The position numbers and the translations under genes are program-made. From positions 1 through 25,235 of the forward strand of contig DJHJ01000021.1 of NCBI GenBank assembly GCA_002433055.1: a stretch of 25,235 nucleotides of DNA, given 5' to 3'. Shown in pieces: positions 16,675-24,254 of this stretch (the stretch's first letter is position 1; every line of letters begins with the position of its first letter). The DNA is from Acidobacteriia bacterium UBA6623. GTDB taxonomy: Bacteria; Acidobacteriota; Terriglobia; Bryobacterales; UBA6623. The notes beneath the pieces are model-generated. The model searched no databases. It had not been told where the DNA came from and was given only the letters and a program-made list of their open reading frames with translations.

Positions 16675-16683
16675 AGTATACCA
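16675..16683 (-). promoter_or_regulatory. Possible extended -10 of the protease gene
   Basis: The minus strand reads TGGTATACT (TGn plus TATACT) about 70 bp before the start codon, within the 144-bp gap after the upstream dehydrogenase. No convincing -35 accompanies it. Confidence 0.35.
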
Positions 16684-16746
16684 GGGCTAGTCTTATCACT
16701 TGTCGTTTTGCAATGTTGTAAAATCGTTCGCTACTGAAAGCTCTTC

Positions 16747-17850
16747 TCACTCGAATACCAACACCCCTCGTGCCACTTGTCCTGACTCCATATCGTCGAA
16801 CGCCTGGCTAACTTGTTCTAGTCGGTATCGTTTAGTGATCAAGTCGTCAAGCGCTAGTTTGCCCGCGACGTAAAGATCCATCAAGTTGGGTAGATCCAGT
16901 CGGGGGCGGATAGAACCCACGAACGACCCGAGTAAGCACTTATTCTGCAATACGAGCGTTGCTACAGAGAGCGGTATTTCAACCTTAGCTGCATGTAATC
17001 CTACAATGATAGCCTTGCCGCCAGGACGTACGGCTTGCAGAGATTGACCAACTGTTATTGCCGACCCAACGCTGTCGAACACATACTCTGGCCCACCTTG
17101 AGTTATTGCGCGTAAAATTTCGACAGCATCTTTTTGAGTGGCATCAATAGTATGAGTAGCACCCATTTTCTTTGCGAATGTTAGCTTACTTTCCATCACA
17201 TCAACTGCGACAATTGGATTTAGACCAGCCAGTTGACAGCCTTGGATTGCACTCAAGCCAATACCTCCACAACCAATCACTGCTGCAGGCAAAGCGGGCT
17301 TAGCACGTGCTGTGTTGACCACTGCGCCCACGCCAGTCGCCACTGCACAGCCAATCACTGCAGCTACCTCGAAAGGCACTTCGTCCGGAATAGGGACAAC
17401 CCCTGCTTGATCGACGACGGCATATTCGGCCATAGTGGCGACTCCGAGCATGTGTTTTAGAGATAAACCATCGGAGGCAGTGAGTCTCGTAGTCCCATCG
17501 AGGAGGACTGCTTTGAACGTTGTGGTAGCAAGACGCTCGCAAACGTTGTGACGGCCGTTAAGACATGTGGGGCAGGTTTCACAGGCAGGCAACCAATTTA
17601 TAGTGACACGATCGCCGGGTTTGATTTTACTGACGTTGTGACCTACTGCTGTTACGATTCCGGCTCCTTCGTGACCTAGAACTAGCGGTGGTGTCGCTCG
17701 CAATTCACCCCTGTAGGTGTGCAAGTCCGAATGGCATACACCCGCCGCTTTCATTTGTATGAGGACCTCAGTTGCCTTTGGTGGACTGAGTTCGACTTCT
17801 TCGACCGTTAGGTGGTTGATCTTACGGGCTAAGGCGGCTTTGATTTTCAT
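16747..17850 (-). CDS. Zinc-dependent alcohol dehydrogenase (MDR family)
   Basis: MDR alcohol dehydrogenase of 367 residues, closer to class III/mycothiol- or NDMA-type enzymes than the dehydrogenase at 8695-9726. Catalytic zinc ligands: Cys39 (GVCHSDLHTYRGEL), His60-Glu61 (LGHEGAG) and Cys168 (VIGCAVATGVGAV). The structural zinc lobe has Cys90, 93, 96 and 104. The nucleotide fold GCGGIG is at 193-198, followed by VAVDVMESKL, the Asp favouring NAD. A GGAGG 4-6 nt before the ATG supports the start, which lies 29 bp inside the end of the octaheme cytochrome gene, so the two are likely translationally coupled. Substrate (alcohol, formaldehyde adduct or other) unknown. Confidence 0.93.
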   Translation of the reverse strand: MKIKAALARKINHLTVEEVELSPPKATEVLIQMKAAGVCHSDLHTYRGELRATPPLVLGHEGAGIVTAVGHNVSKIKPGDRVTINWLPACETCPTCLNGRHNVCERLATTTFKAVLLDGTTRLTASDGLSLKHMLGVATMAEYAVVDQAGVVPIPDEVPFEVAAVIGCAVATGVGAVVNTARAKPALPAAVIGCGGIGLSAIQGCQLAGLNPIVAVDVMESKLTFAKKMGATHTIDATQKDAVEILRAITQGGPEYVFDSVGSAITVGQSLQAVRPGGKAIIVGLHAAKVEIPLSVATLVLQNKCLLGSFVGSIRPRLDLPNLMDLYVAGKLALDDLITKRYRLEQVSQAFDDMESGQVARGVLVFE

Positions 17851-20038
17851 TTGACCTCCACGAGGGGTTTATCACGGGTGAACCAGTTCTACGGCCGTGT
17901 TCTCTTGACATGTTGTTGGCATCATTGGGACGTTTCCAGGTTGCAAGTTCCTTTCGTAACCATTCCGTGTCTCGATCGGTATGGCAGATTAAACACGCGT
18001 TTGGACTTTCTGCAGAGCCAAAACGAGCAACCGTTTCAGCGTTGGGAATTGAGTCAATTCGATGCGTTGCTGCCTTGAAGAGCAAGCTGTTCATGATGCG
18101 TGGCATGTGACAAGAGGAACACCGCGCTCCTTCACTATCAGCTGCGTGGCGAGTATGAGTTTCGGGGTTAGTGGTGTATTTGTCGTGGCACTGTGTGCAC
18201 ATATGATCAGGATCATCAAGGAATTTCAACGAACGAATGTTAGTTGCTGCATCACCTGGGTGAGGGTTGTGACAGTTTCCACAATGTGACTTGCCACGTT
18301 CGAAACAGTCAGTACGGAGAAAGGATTCGACGATGAAAGTCGTTTCCCGAAAACGACCATCTTTGTAGAAAGCTTTCTCTGAGAATTCAACGTAAGGGCG
18401 GTTAGTATAGCGTTTAACGAAATCCTCTTTCCCGGAATAATTTATTGCACCACTGTCTCCCAGCTTTGCAACTGCAGATTGCATATGGCACTGGGCACAA
18501 ATTGCCACATACTCACGATGGTTAATTTTTCCGAATGTGATTGGAGGTTCATGAGCAGGCTTGTTATAAGGTTTACCGGCCGACATCGCTTCGACGTGAG
18601 ACAGGGAAGGACCGTGACACATTTCACAGTTGATGCCAGGTTCTCGAAAGTGTATGTCCACTGCTTTGATGTCACCACTTGCTGTGCGCAGTTGGCTAGT
18701 GTGGCAAGGGGCACAGTGGATCTGGTAGCTGGTGGAATCGGTTAATTTTGGAAAATTCCTCACGACGGCTCTTTCAGACCCCGGGTCGTCGATAATTGCC
18801 CAAAAATTAACCCAGCGATTTTGAAGTTTGGTGTACTGAATCGGGAAGACATGAATTGTACCGTCTGGTAATTGCGTTGCGTAGGCCTGTTGCCACTTTG
18901 ATCCGATTGTATAGTCTACCGGATAGGTTTTCCATTTCTTATCCGATATTAAGAAGGAGAAGAAATGCTGTCCATCGATTTCTGACATCTTTACGATGGG
19001 TATGTCTTCACTGTCTAAGAAAGTGTTATTTTTTTCAAAATCTCCGAATACGTTTTCTTTCTTGTAAGCAGCAAACATGCGTGCCATCCCAGTTTCCCCC
19101 CAGGCCTGATGCTCTGCATCATGACAACCCTTACAGCTTGCCGAGTTGGCATAGCTGGCTTCAGGAGAAGATTGGAGTGTTTTATTTTTCTGTTGCCCGT
19201 AAAAAGATGGTTGCGAAAGCACATTTTGCAGATACTGCTCAAAAGACCGTTTCCGCTCCTGAGACTTATAAATTTTTTGTAATGAATCGATCGCCTGTTT
19301 TTGAACGATGTTGGGTGTGTTCGCTACATCAGCATATTCTCGTGCAGCACGATTCGACTTGCCCAAGTTTTCTTCTGCAATGCCAAGCAGGTAGGCAGCA
19401 AGCAAATCTTTTGGATTTAGAAGTCGGCTCTGTCTGAGCGATGTTCGCGCGCTGTGCCAATGGTTTGTACTCTCGACACCGTGCCTCACAGCAAGGGTTG
19501 CTGCCACACGCCCTATTACGAAATGGGCTGAAGCTTGAAGTTCCGGTTTGAGCTGCTGCCATCTTTTTTGTTCGAAATTGAGTGGACGTTCGATCCTTTT
19601 CAAAATTTGCAGAGCACGCTGAGCGTTTCGTTTGGCTGCGACAAGTTTTCCTTGTTGTACCTGTACATTTGATAGTGGGACTAACAGCAATGGGTTTTCA
19701 GGAAGGAGCTGAAGAGATTTCTTGCCGTGCAATATTGCAAGCGAATAATCGCCTATCTCAATCGAACTCTTGGCCGCTATTTCGTAGGTCTTCGCGAGCA
19801 TCCATGAGCTCGGGTATTGCTTTAGAAAAGACTCAGCCAAGTCTTTTTTCTCAATCGGGTCAGTAGCGGCGAGCAAGTTTTGGAAAGCAGCTTTTTCCTT
19901 GGGGTTTTCGATGCGATCAAGGACAGTATATGCTCTCCGTTTTGAAGTGAAAGTGAAAGTGTCCAGCTCTTGAGCAATGATGAATGAGGATATTGCTAGC
20001 AAAATTAATAGAAAAAACTTCGACACGTGTCCGATCAT
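17822..20038 (-). CDS. TPR and octaheme c-type cytochrome protein
   Basis: Exported electron-transfer protein of 738 residues. A signal peptide (1-22, hydrophobic FFLLILLAISSFIIA) precedes a helical N-terminal half with tetratricopeptide-like repeats (about 75-260, for instance GDYSLAILHGKKSLQLLPEN). The C-terminal half carries eight CxxCH heme sites starting at Cys302, 442, 471, 514, 586, 614, 640 and 682 (CKGCH, CAPCH, CEMCH, CAQCH, CGNCH, CTQCH, CSSCH, CLICH). Spacing and the segment after the first heme (AWGETGMARMF) recall cytochrome c554-like multiheme proteins. The TPR half suggests docking to a partner. It is periplasmic or surface-located; donor and acceptor unknown. The 3' end overlaps the following dehydrogenase by 29 bp. 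Confidence 0.92.
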   Translation of the reverse strand: MIGHVSKFFLLILLAISSFIIAQELDTFTFTSKRRAYTVLDRIENPKEKAAFQNLLAATDPIEKKDLAESFLKQYPSSWMLAKTYEIAAKSSIEIGDYSLAILHGKKSLQLLPENPLLLVPLSNVQVQQGKLVAAKRNAQRALQILKRIERPLNFEQKRWQQLKPELQASAHFVIGRVAATLAVRHGVESTNHWHSARTSLRQSRLLNPKDLLAAYLLGIAEENLGKSNRAAREYADVANTPNIVQKQAIDSLQKIYKSQERKRSFEQYLQNVLSQPSFYGQQKNKTLQSSPEASYANSASCKGCHDAEHQAWGETGMARMFAAYKKENVFGDFEKNNTFLDSEDIPIVKMSEIDGQHFFSFLISDKKWKTYPVDYTIGSKWQQAYATQLPDGTIHVFPIQYTKLQNRWVNFWAIIDDPGSERAVVRNFPKLTDSTSYQIHCAPCHTSQLRTASGDIKAVDIHFREPGINCEMCHGPSLSHVEAMSAGKPYNKPAHEPPITFGKINHREYVAICAQCHMQSAVAKLGDSGAINYSGKEDFVKRYTNRPYVEFSEKAFYKDGRFRETTFIVESFLRTDCFERGKSHCGNCHNPHPGDAATNIRSLKFLDDPDHMCTQCHDKYTTNPETHTRHAADSEGARCSSCHMPRIMNSLLFKAATHRIDSIPNAETVARFGSAESPNACLICHTDRDTEWLRKELATWKRPNDANNMSREHGRRTGSPVINPSWRSNENQSRLSP

Positions 20039-20186
20039 TCAGAAATCCTCTTCAGCTGTACCCCTTAGATTTTTGCATGTTCAGCTGGCGAAAGGACGGA
20101 ACAAGTGTTACCAGGCCAACTGGTGATTAGAAGAAGTTACTGTTGTTCTCCTAGGCTGGTAGTTGCTTTCGCGACAAATTTAGCCC

Positions 20187-20615
20187 TTAACCTGCGCGTG
20201 ACTTTACGTCTCTTTGGGTGTGGGCGTATACTCTACGGGGCTGTCTTCTGTTCAGCAGAGTTCCTATAGTGCGAATCAAGTCAGATCCTTCACTGGGCCC
20301 CTTGTTGATTACTGCGTTCGCGCCCGTTGTTTTCTGAGTTAGGCCCAGTTTCTTGGCGTAGCCAGAAAGGATTACTACTGTTATACGAGGATCACGAACT
20401 CTCATTGCTTCAAGAACTTCACTGCCATTCATTTTTGGCATGCGATAGTCAGTTACAACGACGTCGAATGTTTGACAGTCAAATTTTTCTAGTCCGATGC
20501 TGCCACTGGTAGCTGTTTCGACTTCATACCCTTGTTCTTCCAATAATGTGCGTCTAGCTATAAGACCGTGCTTGTTATCGTCTATTAGGAGGATTCGTGC
20601 GGAACAGGTGTTCAT
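20187..20615 (-). CDS. Receiver-only response regulator
   Basis: Single-domain response regulator of 142 residues from the ATG at 20615. It has the acidic pair Asp12-Asp13 (LLIDDN), the phosphorylation site Asp56 in VTDYRMPKMNG, Ser84 (ILSGY) in the switch position and Lys105 (INKG). No output domain follows: the tail RRQPRRVYAHTQRDVKSRAG is basic and short. A TTG at 20669 would add 18 poorly characteristic residues; neither start has a clear ribosome binding site. No histidine kinase is adjacent, so it is an orphan that would act by protein contact or phosphotransfer. It lies 148 bp upstream of the octaheme gene. Confidence 0.9.
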   Translation of the reverse strand: MNTCSARILLIDDNKHGLIARRTLLEEQGYEVETATSGSIGLEKFDCQTFDVVVTDYRMPKMNGSEVLEAMRVRDPRITVVILSGYAKKLGLTQKTTGANAVINKGPSEGSDLIRTIGTLLNRRQPRRVYAHTQRDVKSRAG

Positions 20616-20781
20616 TGTGTCTAAGTTCAGGATAGTTTCTAGTGTTGAGGAAGGGGCTAAGGTTAACAACGCCGGGTGATATTGTCAACGCCTCTGCAAC
20701 TAGTTGCAAATATAGGAGTTTGAAACCAAAACAAAATTCGTTTCTATGTAAAAAGTGAAACCACGGTGGCCTCTTGGTACG

Positions 20782-21915
20782 TCACTCGACTTCTCTTGGG
20801 GCTGTGTAGCCAGCCTTAGCCATGATTTGGTACTTAATCGATTTCCCCTTTTGATTCACTATGCGAAGGTTTTTGTTGTTTCTGGGGTCCACGAGCCTAA
20901 CCTTGATCTTGCGCCAATTTCCATCTCGTTTGGTATTGGTTGGACTATATGTCATCGAGTATTGATTGCGCATCGAATGTTGGATTGCTCGATAGATGGT
21001 TGGAAACTCTCCATAGAAACGTGGAAAGAAGGCCATGCCACCCGTTTCTCTTGCAAAGGTGCGCAGTTGATGGTCCGCTTGTAAAAAGTCCATACGTCGC
21101 AAAGGCCCCATCCTTCCATAGGCGTCGTACGCAATACGCAACGCCTGCATCAGGCCAATCGCATAGACTGTTACTCCGCCGTCCTGGACCTTTCGACGCG
21201 TTTGTCCAAAATTCAGCTTACTGAAGGTATCGATACCTGAAGTGATGAGCACCACCGATTTTCTTCCCTCTATATCCTTCATGCGGTCTACGGTGTAAGT
21301 AAGTGCATCGTATAGGTTTGACTCACTGTAAGCGGCAATGCGCAGTCTTCGCAGTGCTCCTCGTGTCTGTGATCTATCCTGGGTAAAATCACTGAGGATT
21401 TCCGGTCGGAGGTCGTAAGCAACGACTGCAGCCCAATCATCCGGCTGCAATGTCTCGACAAACCCGTACGTGGCTTGCAAGGTTTGGTACCAACTCTCAG
21501 TCCAATAGCGCTGGAATAAGTTGCTGAACTCAATCACCAATGCGACAGTCATCGCAGCTTGTGAATGTCCAAAGTTAAGGATCTCCTGAGGGACGCCATC
21601 CTCTAGAACTTGAAAATTACCCTGTGGAATACCGGGGATGAAGTTGCCATTCTTATCAACAACTGAAACATCCACAGTAACGATACTTGTGTCCGATGTG
21701 AAGAGCGGATCAGTTGCCTTGGGGCGAACTTGACGTGTACGAGTTTTCACTTTGGGTAATTCTTGTGCTTTGCGAGTCGCTTCAGTTGTTGCTTCCGGTT
21801 GAGGTCGACGTCTAGGAGACTTGTTGAGTGGTCCGGTATTCTGTGCTGAAGCTGTGGAGGTAAGCAAAATCAGCATCTGTATCACAAGTATTGTCAAAGT
21901 CGAGCTTCGTGCCAT
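20782..21915 (-). CDS. VWFA-related secreted protein (Acidobacteria type)
   Basis: Exported protein of 377 residues from the preferred ATG (21915), with signal peptide ILVIQMLILLTSTASAQ. After a basic linker comes the family's beta block VTVDVSVVDKNGNFIPGI, with NFQVLEDGVPQEI, and then the von Willebrand A-like domain (about 120-310). The usual MIDAS motif DxSxS reads EFSN here, so metal binding may be lost. Other landmarks are LYDALTYTVDRMKD, GRKSVVLITSGIDT and a C-terminal beta block YSPTNTKRDGNWRKIKVRL. This family is strongly expanded in Acidobacteria; function unknown. A start at 21939 is possible, but AAGGAG sits 8 nt before 21915 and between the alternatives. Confidence 0.9.
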   Translation of the reverse strand: MARSSTLTILVIQMLILLTSTASAQNTGPLNKSPRRRPQPEATTEATRKAQELPKVKTRTRQVRPKATDPLFTSDTSIVTVDVSVVDKNGNFIPGIPQGNFQVLEDGVPQEILNFGHSQAAMTVALVIEFSNLFQRYWTESWYQTLQATYGFVETLQPDDWAAVVAYDLRPEILSDFTQDRSQTRGALRRLRIAAYSESNLYDALTYTVDRMKDIEGRKSVVLITSGIDTFSKLNFGQTRRKVQDGGVTVYAIGLMQALRIAYDAYGRMGPLRRMDFLQADHQLRTFARETGGMAFFPRFYGEFPTIYRAIQHSMRNQYSMTYSPTNTKRDGNWRKIKVRLVDPRNNKNLRIVNQKGKSIKYQIMAKAGYTAPREVE

Positions 21916-21923
21916 TTTCATTT

Positions 21924-21929
21924 CTCCTT
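21924..21929 (-). promoter_or_regulatory. Ribosome binding site deciding the VWFA start
   Basis: AAGGAG on the minus strand, 8 nt before the ATG at 21915 and only 2 nt before an ATG at 21921. It therefore favours 21915. Confidence 0.6.
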
Positions 21930-21944
21930 GAACTGCCATCGAAG

Positions 21945-21966
21945 TCTACTTGAAATCTTCAGTAGA
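21945..21966. repeat. Inverted repeat in the VWFA leader
   Basis: TCTACT and AGTAGA (6 bp) are separated by 10 bases, 16 bp upstream of the ribosome binding site of the VWFA gene, inside its predicted leader. It could fold in the RNA or bind a protein. The short stem makes this weak. Confidence 0.3.
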
Positions 21967-22044
21967 TACAGTTTCTTCACGAGTGTACGGCATGTCCATC
22001 GGTGCTCCGTCGTGTTGTAGCTGCAACCCTGTTCGAGCCATTTC

Positions 22045-22074
22045 ATTCTGCGTGCGTTACAAACAGGCTGTCAA
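22045..22074 (-). promoter_or_regulatory. Candidate sigma-70 promoter of the VWFA gene
   Basis: On the minus strand a perfect TTGACA (22069-22074) is followed after 18 bp by CAGAAT (22045-22050), a four-of-six match to TATAAT. It implies a leader of about 120 nt before the start codon. Confidence 0.45.
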
Positions 22075-22187
22075 CCTGTAAAGAGCTTACAGCCTTACCA
22101 CTCAAGCAAAAACACGGAACTTGATGCACTAAGCCCCGAACGTCCGAGTATCAAAATGCGGAGGCAGATCTATTTACAATAAGGCGC

Positions 22188-22193
22188 TATAAT
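22188..22193 (+). promoter_or_regulatory. Perfect -10 hexamer before the ferredoxin gene
   Basis: TATAAT ends 10 bp before the ATG at 22204. Transcription would begin near 22200, giving an almost leaderless message if 22204 is the start, or a leader of about 50 nt if the ATG at 22252 is used. No good -35 hexamer at 16-18 bp. Confidence 0.45.
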
Positions 22194-22203
22194 ACGGGCC
22201 AAT

Positions 22204-22614
22204 ATGGGTAAAGCACAGGATTGTGGCGGTCTGGACAATGAGATTTCCACCATGAGCTCGACAGAAAAGATAAGCATCCCTACGGGGCCTTATGTGCGCC
22301 ACATCTTAATTTGTGCCGATCAGACGAAACCCAAGTGTGCTTCTCGAGAATCGACTGTAGTTTCCTGGAATTATCTTAAGAGACGTCTCGATGAGTTAAA
22401 TATTGGATCTGGTGAGGGTTGCGTATATCGCAGTAAAGTTAACTGCTTGCGGGTTTGCGGCAAAGGGCCGATCGCGGTGGTTTATCCCGAGGGTGTTTGG
22501 TATCACTCTGTAACCCCAGAACTTGCCGAGAGAATTCTTCAAGAGCACGTGTTGGGTGGAAAGATTGTGGAGGAGTTTGTTTTTGCTCGCAATCCACTCA
22601 GTGTGGACATCTAA
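22204..22614 (+). CDS. 2Fe-2S thioredoxin-like ferredoxin
   Basis: Small redox protein of 136 residues with the Shethna-type, thioredoxin-fold 2Fe-2S cluster pattern: Cys37 and Cys45 (ICADQTKPKCAS), then Cys81 and Cys85 (VNCLRVCGKGPIAVVYPEG). The rest (WYHSVTPELAERILQEH) matches short (2Fe-2S) ferredoxin domain proteins that often stand beside cobalamin or siroheme genes. The domain starts near residue 28, so an internal ATG at 22252 (120 residues) is also possible; neither has a good ribosome binding site, and the promoter position does not settle it. CobA-HemD starts 11 nt after the stop, so cotranscription is likely, possibly to supply electrons in tetrapyrrole synthesis (inference). Confidence 0.9.
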   Translation: MGKAQDCGGLDNEISTMSSTEKISIPTGPYVRHILICADQTKPKCASRESTVVSWNYLKRRLDELNIGSGEGCVYRSKVNCLRVCGKGPIAVVYPEGVWYHSVTPELAERILQEHVLGGKIVEEFVFARNPLSVDI

Positions 22615-22625
22615 ACCGACAAGCG

Positions 22626-24137
22626 ATGAAAGAAAGCCTTAAGACCACACGACAGGGATTAGTTTCTTTAGTTGGAGCAGGCCCAGGGGATCCTGGCCTG
22701 ATTACGCTGCGAGGTCTCCATTCTATCGAAGCCGCAGATGTCATCTATTATGACAATCTAGCGACACCCGCACTTCTTGCTCATGCTCCAAAAGGTGCTG
22801 AAACAGTCTATGTTGGACGTAAACGCGCTGAGCATGCCTATTCACAGAAGGAAATCCATCTCATGCTGATTGAATCGGCACAATCTGGCAAGCGTGTGGT
22901 TCGACTAAAGGGTGGAGACCCTTTGATCTTTGGCCGTGGCGGAGAAGAAGCGGAGGCCTTGGCTGAAGCGGCGGTACCATTCGAAGTCATTCCTGGAGTG
23001 ACTGCTGCTGTTGGCGTAGGTGCTTATGCGGGCATTCCTCTGACTCATCGTGATTGGACTTCAGCTGTGACGTTTGTGACAGGTCATGATGTTGAAGCAA
23101 TAGATTGGTCAAAAATTGGAAGTGCCGAAACCCTCGTTGTTTTTATGGGATTGACTTCCTTCGAAAAAATTGCATCCCGATTGGTTGAAAATGGTCGTTC
23201 ACCAGATACTCCAGCCGCCGCAATTCGCTGGGGTACGCGCGGTGATCAGATCGTTATGGAAGGAACGATTAACACGCTTACTGCCAATATTGAGCGCACG
23301 CAGCTCAAACCTCCAGCCCTAATTGTCATAGGTGAGGTTGTATCGCTCCGTTCCAAACTCAATTGGTTTGAGAAGTTACCTCTGTTTGGGACTAGTGTGG
23401 TCGTGACTCGAGCGCGTGAGCAATCAGCTCAGTTTTGCGAAGCATTACGATTACTCGGAGCCGATGTAATCGATCTACCGACCATCCGAACTGAACCTGT
23501 TTCAGATAGCACTCTCATTGACGAGGCAATCGACAACCTGGCTGTCTACGACTGGTTAATTTTCACTAGTGCGAATGGAGTTCGATACTTTATTGAACGA
23601 CTAGATAAAAGTGACCGAGATCTCAGAGATGTGCGTGCCGCTATCCTGGCTATTGGGCCAGCAACAGCCGAGGCAATAAGAGCACTACATCTGAAAGTGG
23701 ATTTTCTTCCAGATCAGTTTGTAGCTGAGAGTATCCTGACAGCTTTTTCTTCCCATGACCTTGTTGGCAAAAAGATATTACTGCCCCGGGCTGACCAGGC
23801 CCGAGACGTCTTGCCGCATGAACTCGAGAGACGAGGTGCAAAGGTTGACGTTGTTTCAACCTATCGTACCGTGCTGCCCGAGACATCAAGAGTCCTTGCC
23901 GAGAAGGTGTTCAGTGCGAAGAAATGTCCGGACTGGATCACGTTCACAAGTTCTTCCACAGTCAAGAATTTTGCAAATCTTGTACCGATCGAACAGTTAA
24001 AAGGTGTGCGGATCGCCTCGATTGGCCCTATCACATCAGAAACAATTCGCCAATTTGGTTTCGATGTGGATGTTGAATCACGTAAATATACCACTGACGG
24101 GTTGTTGCAAGTTCTGACTGAAGCGGTTGGCAAATAA
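22626..24137 (+). CDS. Fused uroporphyrinogen-III methyltransferase/synthase (CobA-HemD)
   Basis: Bifunctional enzyme of 503 residues. The N-terminal half (about 10-245) is SUMT/CobA: SLVGAGPGDPGLITLRG, VVRLKGGDPLIFGRGGEE and VIPGVTAAVGVGAYAGIPLT, the blocks that bind S-adenosylmethionine. It makes precorrin-2 from uroporphyrinogen III. The C-terminal half (about 255-503) is HemD, which cyclises hydroxymethylbilane: VVVTRAREQSAQF, WLIFTSANGVRYF, ILLPRADQARDVLPHEL and WITFTSSSTVKNF are visible. The fusion is common in Firmicutes, Acidobacteria and others. The open frame extends upstream to 22455 inside the ferredoxin gene, but only the ATG at 22626 gives a normal N-terminus. The pathway serves heme, siroheme and cobalamin. 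Confidence 0.95.
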   Translation: MKESLKTTRQGLVSLVGAGPGDPGLITLRGLHSIEAADVIYYDNLATPALLAHAPKGAETVYVGRKRAEHAYSQKEIHLMLIESAQSGKRVVRLKGGDPLIFGRGGEEAEALAEAAVPFEVIPGVTAAVGVGAYAGIPLTHRDWTSAVTFVTGHDVEAIDWSKIGSAETLVVFMGLTSFEKIASRLVENGRSPDTPAAAIRWGTRGDQIVMEGTINTLTANIERTQLKPPALIVIGEVVSLRSKLNWFEKLPLFGTSVVVTRAREQSAQFCEALRLLGADVIDLPTIRTEPVSDSTLIDEAIDNLAVYDWLIFTSANGVRYFIERLDKSDRDLRDVRAAILAIGPATAEAIRALHLKVDFLPDQFVAESILTAFSSHDLVGKKILLPRADQARDVLPHELERRGAKVDVVSTYRTVLPETSRVLAEKVFSAKKCPDWITFTSSSTVKNFANLVPIEQLKGVRIASIGPITSETIRQFGFDVDVESRKYTTDGLLQVLTEAVGK

Positions 24138-24254
24138 GTATTGCAACGAATTGTTGTTTTTGCTCGCTTAAAGAGAAGGCAGACTGCTTTACTTAGGACT
24201 GTAATAGTCAGGTCAATAAGAACACGGTTGTGGATTTGGCAACAAAATACGGTA

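Noticed and set aside
22455..22625. Upstream extension of CobA-HemD
   Set aside because: The extension runs inside the ferredoxin gene in another frame and adds Cys/Arg-rich sequence foreign to the family; the ATG at 22626 gives a normal N-terminus.
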